Notes: generated by a model from the sequence alone, not told the origin. Shown: positions 27,073 through 39,555, counted from the first letter of the stretch. The stretch is 64,000 nucleotides of DNA from Variovorax boronicumulans (GCF_029892485.1 NZ_JARXVG010000001.1:124001-188000); one strand, 5' to 3'. Made by a program: numbers and translations.

Positions 27073-28071
27073 ATGAAGAAGTACCAGACCCTTTTTGGAG
27101 CCACCCTCGTCGCCATCTCGGCGCTCGTCGCAGGCTGCGGCGACAAGGCGGACAAGGCCTCGCAGGCCCAGCCCCAGGTCAGCGCCGGACAGTCCAGCAA
27201 CGAGCAGCAGCTCATCGAGAAATACAACATCTACGTCGATGTTTCCAACAGCCTGAGCACCTCGTTCCAGGAAGCGCGCGAGAACTACGTCGAGAACCAG
27301 GTGCCGCTGCTCCAGGCCAAGGCACCGCTGACCAGCCTGCGCATCCAGAACGACATCCTGGTCGACCGTTCGGCCAAGAAGCTCGACAGCGCCGCCGCCA
27401 TCGCCGCGCCGCTGCCCGAGATCGACGAATCGGCCAAGGCGTTCTCGGCCGCGCTCAAGGTCCTGTCGCCCCTGAGCCGCGAGTTGAACGACTACGCCAA
27501 CTCCAAGGGCTACCTCGCCGACAACGGCGACAAGGCGCGCCAGATGAACAAGGACTACCTGGCCGCGCTCACCACCGTCGCCGAGGCCGAAGCCGCCTTC
27601 GACAAGGGCCTCGGCGCCCGCGACCAGGCGCTCACCAAGGAAGCCTTCGAGAAGGCGCCCAAGGACACGGCCGCCTACTACCGCGCCGGGCTCATCTACC
27701 ACGGCAAGTTGAACCACGCCGATGCCATGACGCTGTTCGCGGCGCCCAACGATCCGAAGGCACTCGCCGCCTTCGAAGCCTCGCTGGCGCTGGTGGCCGA
27801 CTCGGCCGCGGGCTGGAGCAAGAAGATGGCCGAGCAGTCGACCCAGAGCGGCAAGAGCTGCAGCGGCGGCATGCTGCAGATCAACGAGTTCATCGGCCAG
27901 TCGCGCTCGATGGTCAAGGACATCAAGGACGGCGTATTCGCCCGCAAGGAGACTGGCGCGATGGCCCGGATGCCGGCCCACATGCGCAGCTCCAGCATCG
28001 TCAGCTCGGCCAACCGCTACAACCAGAACTTCGCCAACATGATCGGGCAGTTCAACCACCCGCTCTGCTGA
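27073..28071 (+). CDS. DUF3829 lipoprotein (YiiG-like)
   Basis: 332-residue lipoprotein: signal peptide MKKYQTLFGATLVAISALVAGCGDK with lipobox Cys at about residue 22, then a linker and a helical DUF3829 domain (EKYNIYVDVSNSLSTSFQEA, ALKVLSPLSRELNDYANSKG, QINEFIGQSRSMVKDIKDG). Function unknown. GGAGGAAAAG just upstream decides the ATG at 27073. No obvious partner; it converges with the oxidoreductase gene. Confidence 0.85.
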   Translation: MKKYQTLFGATLVAISALVAGCGDKADKASQAQPQVSAGQSSNEQQLIEKYNIYVDVSNSLSTSFQEARENYVENQVPLLQAKAPLTSLRIQNDILVDRSAKKLDSAAAIAAPLPEIDESAKAFSAALKVLSPLSRELNDYANSKGYLADNGDKARQMNKDYLAALTTVAEAEAAFDKGLGARDQALTKEAFEKAPKDTAAYYRAGLIYHGKLNHADAMTLFAAPNDPKALAAFEASLALVADSAAGWSKKMAEQSTQSGKSCSGGMLQINEFIGQSRSMVKDIKDGVFARKETGAMARMPAHMRSSSIVSSANRYNQNFANMIGQFNHPLC

Positions 28072-28088
28072 GGCGATCCAGGCCGCGT

Positions 28089-29096
28089 TCAGCCAGCGAT
28101 ATCGACCACGATGCGGCCGCGGGCCTGGCCCGATTCGACGGCCTCGTGGGCGCCGGTGGCCTCGCCCAGCGTAAAGCGGCGCGCCTCCATGAGCGGCACG
28201 AGCTGTCCGGCTTCGGCCAGCCGCGCCGCCGCTTGCAGGATCTCGCCATGGTGGGCGCGGCCCTTTCCCGTGATCATGGGCAGCAGCGTGAAAACGCCCG
28301 AATAGGTCGCTGCGCGGAACGACAGCGGCGCCAGCTTGTGCGTGCCCCAGCCGAGACAGCTGACGACATGGCCGCCGTAGCGGCGGGCAGCGGCGAACGA
28401 CGCATCGAGCACCGCGCCGCCGACCGTGTCGTAGACCACGTCGAAGCCTTCGCCGCCGGTGTGCTGCGCGACGTAGTCCTCCACCGATGTCGTCGTGAAA
28501 TCGATGGGCGTCGCGCCGAAGCGCCGGATGGTTTCGGCCTGCTCCGGCCTGCCGGTCGCGAACACCCTCGCGCCCAGAGAGCGCGCCAACTGCACCGCCA
28601 TGTGGCCGACGCCGCCTGCCCCGCCGTGCACCAGCACCGTCTGCCCGGCCTGCGTCTTCGCCCGGTCCACAAGCCCTTCGTAGGCGGTGATGAACACCAG
28701 CGGCATCCCCGCCGCTTCGCGCATGCCAAGGTTGTGCGGCTTGAGCGCGATCAGGTCGGCATCGACCGCCGCGTACTCGGCGAGCGTGCCCTGCAGGCCA
28801 CCGATGCCGCCGGCCATGCCGTAGACCTCGTCGCCGCGCTTGAACCTGGTCACGCCGGGGCCGACCGCCTCCACCACGCCGGCCAGGTCCATGCCCAGCA
28901 CCGCGGGCAACGGCTGTTGCGCGTGCGCGGCCTGGCCTGCGCGGATCTTCGTGTCGAGCGGATTCACGCCACTCGCGTGGATGCGCACCAGCACCTCGTT
29001 GCGGCCGACCGTGGGACGCGTGAGTTCGGCGCTGCGAAAGGGCTGGCCGGCGGCGTCGAGCACGGCGGCACGCATGGTTGAAGAGGAAGTCGTCAT
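28089..29096 (-). CDS. Zinc-independent quinone oxidoreductase-like MDR protein
   Basis: NADPH-dependent medium-chain oxidoreductase of the quinone/enone reductase type. 335 residues: N-terminal GroES-like domain (VGRNEVLVRIHASGVNPLDTKIRAG), then a Rossmann fold with LVHGGAGGVGHMAVQLAR near residue 155 and FDVVYDTVGGAVLDASF. The zinc ligands of alcohol dehydrogenases are absent. The start is an ATG at 29096; MRAAVLD further in is an alternative at 29075. Divergent from a LysR gene 93 bases away, which probably regulates it. Confidence 0.88.
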   Translation of the reverse strand: MTTSSSTMRAAVLDAAGQPFRSAELTRPTVGRNEVLVRIHASGVNPLDTKIRAGQAAHAQQPLPAVLGMDLAGVVEAVGPGVTRFKRGDEVYGMAGGIGGLQGTLAEYAAVDADLIALKPHNLGMREAAGMPLVFITAYEGLVDRAKTQAGQTVLVHGGAGGVGHMAVQLARSLGARVFATGRPEQAETIRRFGATPIDFTTTSVEDYVAQHTGGEGFDVVYDTVGGAVLDASFAAARRYGGHVVSCLGWGTHKLAPLSFRAATYSGVFTLLPMITGKGRAHHGEILQAAARLAEAGQLVPLMEARRFTLGEATGAHEAVESGQARGRIVVDIAG

Positions 29097-29180
29097 TGGG
29101 AAATCCTTGAAGTTGTGAAGTGATGGAGCGATTGTTCGATCAACACAAATGCAAGTAAATCGACAGAATTGCAGGTTTAT

Positions 29181-29196
29181 CATTCACAAATGAATG
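29181..29196. promoter_or_regulatory. Inverted repeat over the LysR start codon
   Basis: CATTC (29181-29185) and GAATG (29192-29196) are symmetric around the ATG at 29190. A TATCAT -10-like hexamer (29178-29183) overlaps the left arm. The site would suit autorepression by the LysR product; short, so chance is possible. Confidence 0.4.
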
Positions 29197-30056
29197 ACAC
29201 CCCCATGGAGTGGAGCGACGTCAAGGTCTTCCTGGCCATCGCCCGCACCGGCACGCTGATGGCCGCGGCCCGGCAGATCGGCCTGTCGCAGCCGACCATG
29301 GGCCGGCGGCTGAAGGCGCTGGAGGCGAGCCTGTCGCTCACACTTTTCCAGCGCACGAGCGACGGCTTCGTGCTCACGGCCGAAGGCGAATCGGTGCTCG
29401 GCCATGCCGAGCGCATGGAGGAACAGGCGCTCGCCTTCCAGCGCGAGCTCGAAGGCCGCGAGCAGCGGCTGGAAGGCTCGCTGCGCGTGTCGTCCTCGGA
29501 CTGGTTCGGCGTGTACGTGCTCTCGCCGATGCTGGCGGGGTTCATCCGCCAGCACCCGGGCGTGAGTGTCGAACTGCTGACCGACGCGCGCCTGTTGAAC
29601 CTCGCGCGGCGCGAAGCCGACCTGGTCTTTCGCATCCAGCCCTTCGACGAGCCCTACATCCTGCAGCGCAAGCTGATGCGCACGGAGTACGCGCTCTTCG
29701 GGGCCGACGGGCGAAAGGCGCCGAAGCCCGGCGATGGCACCGGCACCGCGCTGGTCACGCTCGACACCGCCTACCGCGACTTCCCCGACGTCGTCTGGCT
29801 GCGCCGCATGCTGCCCAACGCCCGCGTTGCCTTCGCGAGCAACAGCCGCGAGGTGCAGGCCCGGCTCTGCGCCGCCGGCACCGGCCTGGCCGTGTTGCCC
29901 GTCGCGCTGGGCGACCAGACCCCGGGCCTGCGGCGCATCGACCTCGGCGAAGCCCCACCCGGGCGCGACGTCTGGCTCGGCTACCACCGCGACCTGCGGC
30001 GCCTGGCGCGGCTGCGGGCGCTCATCGACTGCACGATCGAGGCCCTGGCGTCGTGA
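29190..30056 (+). CDS. LysR-type transcriptional regulator
   Basis: 288 residues: winged helix-turn-helix at residues 5-65 (WSDVKVFLAIARTGTLMAAA, QIGLSQPTMGRRLKALEASL) and a LysR substrate domain from about residue 90 (RLEGSLRVSSSDWFGVYVLSP). The W-S-D-V-K-V-F-L-A-I-A-R-T start and a YHRDLRRLARLRALIDC end are typical of regulators divergent from oxidoreductases. It probably controls the MDR gene. Start taken at ATG 29190; a second ATG at 29205 is possible. Confidence 0.87.
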   Translation: MNDTPMEWSDVKVFLAIARTGTLMAAARQIGLSQPTMGRRLKALEASLSLTLFQRTSDGFVLTAEGESVLGHAERMEEQALAFQRELEGREQRLEGSLRVSSSDWFGVYVLSPMLAGFIRQHPGVSVELLTDARLLNLARREADLVFRIQPFDEPYILQRKLMRTEYALFGADGRKAPKPGDGTGTALVTLDTAYRDFPDVVWLRRMLPNARVAFASNSREVQARLCAAGTGLAVLPVALGDQTPGLRRIDLGEAPPGRDVWLGYHRDLRRLARLRALIDCTIEALAS

Positions 30057-30075
30057 AGCAGACACCCCCGTCGCC

Positions 30076-30081
30076 GATAAT
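30076..30081 (+). promoter_or_regulatory. -10 box immediately before dapC
   Basis: GATAAT with 7 bases between it and the dapC ATG at 30089. A transcript from here would start at about the ATG itself. No Shine-Dalgarno sequence is present. Confidence 0.5.
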
Positions 30082-30088
30082 CCGGCGC

Positions 30089-31300
30089 ATGAATCCCTTG
30101 CTTTCCAGGTTGCAGCCGTACCCCTTCGAGCGGCTGAAGCAACTGTTCGCGGGCGTCACGCCCGTTCCCGAATACGCCCCCATCAGCCTCGGCATCGGCG
30201 AACCCAAGCACGCCACGCCAGCCTTCATCAAGGAAGCGCTGAGCGCCAGCCTAGGCGCCCTGGCCGCCTACCCCGCCACTGCCGGCGACCTCAAACTGCG
30301 CACCGCCTTCACCGGCTGGCTCCAGACCCGCTACGGCCTTGCGCTCGATCCGGCCACGCAGGTGCTCCCCGTCAACGGCTCGCGCGAGGCGCTGTTCTCG
30401 CTGGCGCAAACGGTGATCGATGCCACCGTCTCGCCGCAGCCCGTGGTGCTGTCGCCCAATCCGTTCTATCAAATCTACGAGGGCGCAGCGCTGCTCTCGG
30501 GCGCCGAGCCGTACTACGTGCCGAGCGTGCCGTCGCGCAATTTCGCGGTCGACTGGGACAGCGTGCCTGATGACATCTGGGCCCGCACGCAACTGGTGTT
30601 CGTCTGCTCGCCGGGCAATCCGACCGGCGCGGTGATGGCGCTGGACGAATGGCAGAAGCTCTTTGCCCTGTCGGACCGCCACGGCTTCGTGATCGCGGCC
30701 GACGAGTGCTACAGCGAGATCTACTTTCGCGACGAGCCACCGCTCAGCGGCCTGGAAGCCTCCGTGAAGCTCGGCCGGCCCGACTTCAGGAACCTGATCG
30801 CCCTCACGTCCCTTTCGAAGCGCAGCAACGTGCCGGGCCTGCGCAGCGGCTTCGTGGCGGGCGACGCGGCCATCATCAAGAAGTTTCTGCTCTACCGCAC
30901 CTACCACGGCAGCGCCATGAGCGGCATCGTGGCCGCCGCCAGCATCGCGGCCTGGGGCGACGAGGCGCATGTGATCGAGAACCGCGCCAAGTACCGCGCC
31001 AAGTTCGCCGCCGTCACCCCGCTGCTCGAACCGGTGCTCGACGTGCGCCTGCCCGACGCCAGTTTCTACCTCTGGGCCGGCGTGCCCGAAGTGTGGGCTG
31101 GCGACGACGAAGCCTTCGCCCGCGCGCTCTACGCTCAATACAATGTCACGGTTCTGCCGGGGAGCTATCTGGCGCGAGACACAACGCACAGCGCCAATCC
31201 TGGCCGGGGCCGCATCCGCATGGCCCTGGTGGCCGAAACGGCCGAGTGCGTGGAAGCCGCCAAGCGCATCGTCAGCTTCGTCAAGGACGGCCGGCGCTAG
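30089..31300 (+). CDS. dapC: N-succinyldiaminopimelate aminotransferase DapC
   Basis: Transfers an amino group from glutamate to N-succinyl-2-amino-6-oxopimelate in the succinylase branch of lysine/diaminopimelate synthesis. 403-residue class I aminotransferase: start LLSRLQPYPFERLKQLFAG, ISLGIGEPKHATP, NPTGAVM cofactor motif, ADECYSEIYF, and the PLP lysine in SLSKRSNVPGLRSGF near residue 240. Followed by dapD after 48 bases, dapE further on. No ribosome site, but a -10 box 7 bases before the ATG. Confidence 0.94.
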   Translation: MNPLLSRLQPYPFERLKQLFAGVTPVPEYAPISLGIGEPKHATPAFIKEALSASLGALAAYPATAGDLKLRTAFTGWLQTRYGLALDPATQVLPVNGSREALFSLAQTVIDATVSPQPVVLSPNPFYQIYEGAALLSGAEPYYVPSVPSRNFAVDWDSVPDDIWARTQLVFVCSPGNPTGAVMALDEWQKLFALSDRHGFVIAADECYSEIYFRDEPPLSGLEASVKLGRPDFRNLIALTSLSKRSNVPGLRSGFVAGDAAIIKKFLLYRTYHGSAMSGIVAAASIAAWGDEAHVIENRAKYRAKFAAVTPLLEPVLDVRLPDASFYLWAGVPEVWAGDDEAFARALYAQYNVTVLPGSYLARDTTHSANPGRGRIRMALVAETAECVEAAKRIVSFVKDGRR

Positions 31301-31348
31301 GCCGATTCCTTCCCCCCTGGCTCCCATTTTTCACCCGAGACTTTCTCC

Positions 31349-32182
<834 letters not shown>

Positions 32183-32233
32183 TCCCCCTGCTTTTGTCCC
32201 GTTAGAAAACAACAGACCCGAGGAGAGAGACCG

Positions 32234-35449
<3,216 letters not shown>

Positions 35450-35590
35450 CGGTGCTGGCCGGCGCCGGCGCGCGTTAGCTGCGCCCGCCCAAACCCTTTC
35501 CGCCGATTTGTTGCAGCGCTGGCTGCGGTCCCCTTCATCGGGCGATGTCCCCTTTTGCCCCTTCGCGCCAGGACGCCCCGGGCCGGACGG

Positions 35591-35596
35591 GATAAT
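35591..35596 (+). promoter_or_regulatory. -10-like box before yheS
   Basis: GATAAT, 21 bases before the yheS ATG, giving a short 5' leader of about 14 bases. No clear -35 hexamer. It lies in a 168-base gap between prmB and yheS in which I see nothing else. Confidence 0.45.
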
Positions 35597-35617
35597 CGCT
35601 CCTACGGTTCCTATTCC

Positions 35618-37585
35618 ATGATTACTCTCAAAAACGTCATTCTTCGCCGCAGCGCCAAGAAACTGCTCGACGGCGCCACCGTCACCATCAACCCCGGTGA
35701 AAAGGTCGGCCTCGTCGGGCGCAACGGCGCGGGCAAGTCCACGCTGTTCGCGCTCTTCAACGGCTCGCTGCACGAAGACGGCGGCGATTTCTACGTGCCC
35801 AAGCAGTGGCGCATGGCCCAGGTGGCGCAGGACATGCCCGAAACCGGGGAATCGGCCACCGACTTCGTGGTCGGCGGCGACACCCGCCTGGCCGAACTGC
35901 GCGCCACGCTCGCGGCCATCGAGGCCGCCTACACCGAGAACCCCGACGATGCGGACATCGGCATGGAACTGGCCCACGCCTACACGGACCTGGCCGATGC
36001 CGGCGAGCACGACGCCGTGCCGCGCGCGCAGGCACTCATCCTGGGCCTGGGTTTCAAGTCGCACGAGCTCGACGGCCCCGTCAACAGCTTCTCGGGCGGC
36101 TGGCGCATGCGCCTGCAACTTGCCCGCGCGCTGATGTGCCCGAGCGACCTGCTGCTCCTCGACGAACCGACGAACCACCTGGACCTGGACGCACTCGTCT
36201 GGCTCGAAGCCTGGCTGCAGAAGTACCCCGGCACCATGATCGTCATCAGCCACGACCGAGAGTTCCTCGACGCCGTGACCGACGTCACCCTGCACATCGC
36301 CAATGCCCAGCTCACGCGCTACGGCGGCAACTACAGCAAGTTCGAGGAAATGCGCGCGCTGCAGATGGAGCAGCAGCAGGTCGCGTTCTCCAAGCAGCAG
36401 GACAAGATCGCCCACCTGCAGAAGTTCATCGACCGCTTCAAGGCCAAGGCCAGCAAGGCCAAGCAGGCACAGAGCCGGGTCAAAGCGCTGGAGCGCATGG
36501 AAAAAGTGGCGCCGCTCTTGGCCGAAGCCGACTTCACCTTCGAGTTCAAGGAGCCGGGAAACATTCCTAACCCGATGCTCTCGATCGCCAATGCGAGCTT
36601 CGGCTACGAAATCGAAGACGCCGAGCCCAAGACCATCCTGCGCGGCGTGAGCCGCTCGGTGCTCGCGGGTCAGCGCATCGGCATCCTGGGCGCCAACGGC
36701 CAGGGCAAGTCGACGCTGGTGAAGACCATCGCGCGCGAAATGGGCGCGCTGGCCGGCGAGGTCACCGAAGGCAAGGGCCTGAACATCGGCTACTTCGCGC
36801 AGCAGGAACTCGACGTGCTGCGCCCGCAGGACAACCCGCTGGAGCACATGGTGCGCATGGCCCGCGAACTGGGCAGCGCCGTCAAGGAAAGCACCGGCGA
36901 GCAGGCGCTGCGCGGTTTCCTCGGCAGCTTCAATTTCAGCGGCGACATGGTCAAGCAGCCCGTGGGCACCATGAGCGGCGGCGAAAAGGCCCGCCTCGTG
37001 CTCGCGATGATGGTCTGGCAGCGCCCCAACCTGCTGCTGCTGGACGAGCCCACCAACCACCTGGACCTCGCCACACGCGAGGCCCTGGCCGTGGCGCTCA
37101 ACGAGTTCGAAGGCACGCTGATGCTGGTGAGCCACGACCGTGCGCTGCTGCGCTCGGTGTGCGACGAGTTCTGGCTCGTGGGCCGCGGCGTGGTCACCGA
37201 TTTCGACGGCGACCTGGACGACTACCAGCGCTACCTGCTTGACGAAGCCAAGCGCCTGCGCGAGGAAGCCAAGATCGCGGTGCGCGAGGCCGAGAGCGCC
37301 GTGGTGGCCGCAGCGGCTGCGGCGCCGGCCAAGGCCAGCGCCCAGGACCGCCAGCAGCGCAGGGACCAGGCCAAGCCGATCAAGCGCGAAATCGCACAGA
37401 TCGACGAACGCCTCGTTACCGCCGGCGCCGAGCGCACTGCGCTGGAGGCGCGCCTGACCCAACCCCTTCCATCCGCCGAGATCGCCGACGCGGGCAAGCG
37501 GCTGAAGGCCCTGAACGACGAAATCGCCAAGCTCGAGGAACGCTGGCTGGCCCTCTCGGACCAGCTGGAGGCTCTGGCTGCCTGA
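35618..37585 (+). CDS. yheS: ABC-F family ATPase YheS
   Basis: Soluble twin-ABC ATPase of the ribosome-associated ABC-F group, thought to relieve stalled translation. 655 residues: first domain (Walker A VGRNGAGKSTLF near residue 35, signature FSGGWRMRLQLARAL, Walker B LLLLDEPTNHLDL), an interdomain linker with KFIDRFKAKASKAKQAQSR, second domain (GANGQGKSTLVKT, SGGEKARLVLAMMV) and a C-terminal coiled coil (about 555-655). Closely follows E. coli YheS throughout. Start set at ATG 35618; an upstream ATG-like extension to 35555 is not supported. Confidence 0.95.
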   Translation: MITLKNVILRRSAKKLLDGATVTINPGEKVGLVGRNGAGKSTLFALFNGSLHEDGGDFYVPKQWRMAQVAQDMPETGESATDFVVGGDTRLAELRATLAAIEAAYTENPDDADIGMELAHAYTDLADAGEHDAVPRAQALILGLGFKSHELDGPVNSFSGGWRMRLQLARALMCPSDLLLLDEPTNHLDLDALVWLEAWLQKYPGTMIVISHDREFLDAVTDVTLHIANAQLTRYGGNYSKFEEMRALQMEQQQVAFSKQQDKIAHLQKFIDRFKAKASKAKQAQSRVKALERMEKVAPLLAEADFTFEFKEPGNIPNPMLSIANASFGYEIEDAEPKTILRGVSRSVLAGQRIGILGANGQGKSTLVKTIAREMGALAGEVTEGKGLNIGYFAQQELDVLRPQDNPLEHMVRMARELGSAVKESTGEQALRGFLGSFNFSGDMVKQPVGTMSGGEKARLVLAMMVWQRPNLLLLDEPTNHLDLATREALAVALNEFEGTLMLVSHDRALLRSVCDEFWLVGRGVVTDFDGDLDDYQRYLLDEAKRLREEAKIAVREAESAVVAAAAAAPAKASAQDRQQRRDQAKPIKREIAQIDERLVTAGAERTALEARLTQPLPSAEIADAGKRLKALNDEIAKLEERWLALSDQLEALAA

Positions 37586-37606
37586 CCAACCCGGGAGACA
37601 CGCTGC

Positions 37607-38116
37607 ATGCCGTCCGCCATCGAACTGGCCCGTGGTGACGAAAAACTCATCGCGGCCATCCACCGCAGCCGGCGCCTGATCGGCCGCAAGGCCTTGATGG
37701 CGGCGGCGGCCAGCGCGATCCCGCTGCCCGGCATCGACTGGGCGGCCGATGCGGCTCTGCTCTCGCGGCTGGTGCCGCAGATCAGCGCCGAATTCGGGCT
37801 CTCGGTCACCCAGGTCGAAAAGCTCGCGCCGCACCAGCGAGAGCGTATCCAGAAGGCCGCCACCACCGTAGGCGCGCTGCTGGTCGGCCGGCTGGTGACG
37901 CGCGACCTGCTGATCAAGCTGGCGAAGCACGCCGGCGTGCGCCTCACGGCCAAGCAGGCCACCAAGTACGTGCCGATCGCCGGGCAGATCGTCTCTGCAG
38001 CGCTGGGCTACGCGGCCTTGCGTGCCCTGGGCGAGCAGCACATCAAGGACTGCGTGCGCGTCAGCGCCACACTCGGTCTAGCGCCTCCCGCACCGCACGT
38101 GCCCGTTGGCGCGTAG
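37607..38116 (+). CDS. DUF697-like membrane-associated protein
   Basis: 169 residues. A basic N-terminus (IHRSRRLIGRKALM) is followed by a conserved-looking segment AAASAIPLPGIDWAADAALL, a second helix LVPQISAEFGLSVTQVEKL, and two glycine/alanine-rich helices to the C-terminus (VGALLVGRLVTRDLL, YVPIAGQIVSAALGYAALRA). The PLPG-D-A-D pattern resembles DUF697/YcjF-type proteins; function unknown. GGGAGA precedes the ATG. Its 3' end overlaps the convergent small gene by 56 bases. Confidence 0.72.
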   Translation: MPSAIELARGDEKLIAAIHRSRRLIGRKALMAAAASAIPLPGIDWAADAALLSRLVPQISAEFGLSVTQVEKLAPHQRERIQKAATTVGALLVGRLVTRDLLIKLAKHAGVRLTAKQATKYVPIAGQIVSAALGYAALRALGEQHIKDCVRVSATLGLAPPAPHVPVGA

Positions 38117-38294
38117 CGCCGTCGAACAGCACGCACGCGGTCCAGAATGCCCCGGCCAGGCCGAACATCGCCATGCCGGTGAAGCGGGCGCTGCCAGTCA
38201 GCAATCCATGGACCAGCGCGGCAACCGCCAGCAGTGCCAGCAGCGCGCACAGGGCGCAGTCGAGCCACAGGCCCGAGGCTGGAGGACGGCGCAT
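38061..38294 (-). CDS. Small two-span membrane protein
   Basis: 77 residues: two hydrophobic segments (LDCALCALLALLAVAALVHGLL and FTGMAMFGLAGAFWTACVLF) and a basic tail RQRARAVREALDRVWR. Unknown function. Its start lies 7 bases after the stop of the upstream minus-strand HTH gene, so they are probably cotranscribed, and its 3' end overlaps the convergent DUF697-like gene. Confidence 0.6.
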   Translation of the reverse strand: MRRPPASGLWLDCALCALLALLAVAALVHGLLTGSARFTGMAMFGLAGAFWTACVLFDGATRQRARAVREALDRVWR

Positions 38295-38301
38295 TGCCCG
38301 G

Positions 38302-38538
38302 TCATTTGGTGCGGGGCCAGGTGAAGGGCGCGGGCGCTTGCGCCGCGCCGGGGACGTCGGCCTTCACCTGCTGCTCGTAGGCGGTCAGCAGCGCCACGTA
38401 GTGCCGCGACATGACGTCGCGGACCCGTCCAAGGCCGATCTTGCTGACGGTGGGCTGTGGAATTCCGGTGCGTTCCTGGATCTGCTTCTGCGTGAGGCCC
38501 ATGGCTCTCAGCGCCTGGACCAATTCGGCTAGCTCCAA
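38302..38538 (-). CDS. Small Xre/Cro-like HTH protein
   Basis: About 78 residues if read from a TTG at 38538. Residues 1-45 form a complete helix-turn-helix (ELAELVQALRAMGLTQKQIQ, ERTGIPQPTVSKI), followed by GRVRDVMSRHYVALLTAYEQQ and a Pro/Ala-rich tail. Other starts are an ATG at 38502, which would remove helix 1, or TTG/ATG codons up to 38637. It is divergent from a CI-type repressor, like phage cro, but the two coding regions overlap at their 5' ends, leaving no room for an operator. Confidence 0.6.
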   Translation of the reverse strand: MELAELVQALRAMGLTQKQIQERTGIPQPTVSKIGLGRVRDVMSRHYVALLTAYEQQVKADVPGAAQAPAPFTWPRTK

Positions 38539-39232
38539 GGCCGCACGCAAATACGCCAAACTGACCCAGAAGCAGGCCGAAATCGCTTCCGGCGTCAAGC
38601 AAGCCAGCATCTCGAAGATTGAGCGCGGCGACATCACACGCTCGATCAGCCTGCTCGCGCTGGCACGCGTCTACCGCGCCGATCCCAACTGGCTGGATAC
38701 CGGCGACGGCCCGGCGCCGTGGGACCCGGTCCAGATCCGCAAGGCGCAGCACAACGCCAACGAACCTGCGGCGATCTACCGCGTCGTGCGCGTGCCTCCG
38801 GAACTGCCGTCCTTCGCGCCCGGCACGCCCGGCACGCCCGGCACGGTGCCGCTGATCTCCTGGTCGCAGGCGGCCAACTGGGATGGCGCCGGCCAGCAGA
38901 CCGCCGACTGCTGGATTCCCTGCATCGCCCATCACACCCCCGAAAAAACCTATGCGTTGCGGGTGGAGGGCGACAGCATGACCGCCGCGAGCGGCGAATT
39001 GAAAAGCTATCCCGAGGGCTCGATCATCTTCGTGGACACCAATCTCAAGACGCCTGACGACGGCGAACGCGTGATCGCTCTGCTCACCGAGGGCAACAGG
39101 CTCACCTTCAAGGAATTCAAGGAGCAGGACGGCCCCCGCTGGCTGCTGCCCCTCAACACCAGGCACGAGCCGATCCGCACCGCCTTCGTCGTGCTCGGCA
39201 CCGTTGTCGGCAAATGGGAAGACGAGGACTGA
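38501..39232 (+). CDS. Phage CI-like repressor with S24 (LexA-type) peptidase domain
   Basis: 243 residues. N-terminal HTH (KAARKYAKLTQKQAEIASGV, KQASISKIERGD), a linker with three PGT repeats, then a LexA/UmuD-like S24 domain: catalytic Ser in VEGDSMTA and Lys in NRLTFKEF, with an Ala-Gly pair (DGAGQ) that could be the self-cleavage site. Such repressors cleave themselves during the SOS response. The first 13 codons are unlike usual CI N-termini and are antisense to the divergent HTH gene. The ATG at 38501 shares a CATG palindrome with a possible start of that gene. Ended by a terminator at 39387-39414. Confidence 0.85.
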   Translation: MALSAWTNSASSKAARKYAKLTQKQAEIASGVKQASISKIERGDITRSISLLALARVYRADPNWLDTGDGPAPWDPVQIRKAQHNANEPAAIYRVVRVPPELPSFAPGTPGTPGTVPLISWSQAANWDGAGQQTADCWIPCIAHHTPEKTYALRVEGDSMTAASGELKSYPEGSIIFVDTNLKTPDDGERVIALLTEGNRLTFKEFKEQDGPRWLLPLNTRHEPIRTAFVVLGTVVGKWEDED

Positions 39233-39386
39233 ACCAACGCCGTGGAATGGAAGATCGACCAGCACATGCAGCGGCGCTGGAAGCACGGGCGCAAGGTCAG
39301 GTTGTGTACAGCTTTGCGGTACATAGTCAGGGCTCTCCCGTGACCTGCATCCTCTCTGATCCTCCCTCCTCCAGCAGGTCACCTTC

Positions 39387-39414
39387 CAGCCCGCCTCGTG
39401 CGGGCTGTTTTTTT
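39387..39414 (+). terminator. Terminator after the CI-like repressor
   Basis: CAGCCCGC (39387-39394) and GCGGGCTG (39400-39407) pair around CTCGT, followed by seven T. Confidence 0.9.
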
Positions 39415-39420
39415 AAGGGC

Positions 39421-39487
39421 GTGTTGCTCGCCCCCAGGGCTGCGCGCAGTTCGTGTCGCTTCGCCAACCCCCTACCGGGGGCAACAC
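39421..39487. repeat. Imperfect palindromic intergenic element
   Basis: GTGTTGC (39421-39427) with CCCCC (39431-39435) on the left is mirrored by GGGGG and GCAACAC ending at 39487. The element fills most of the gene-free stretch 39233-39555 together with the repressor terminator. A 34-codon GTG frame (39242-39343) in that stretch has no support. The rest holds nothing I can recognise. Confidence 0.5.
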
Positions 39488-39555
39488 CTGCGGCCTGGCA
39501 AAGCCAGTTCCGCGGTCCTCCTGGAATGAGAGAGTGGGCCGATATGGCTTGGCCT

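Noticed and set aside
39242..39343. 34-codon GTG frame after the CI-like repressor
   Set aside because: No ribosome site, no recognisable motif, and it runs towards the terminator; too little support to call a gene.
37607..39414. A prophage around the CI/Cro-like pair
   Set aside because: No integrase, terminase, portal or tail genes are adjacent; the flanks are chromosomal. At most a remnant regulator module.
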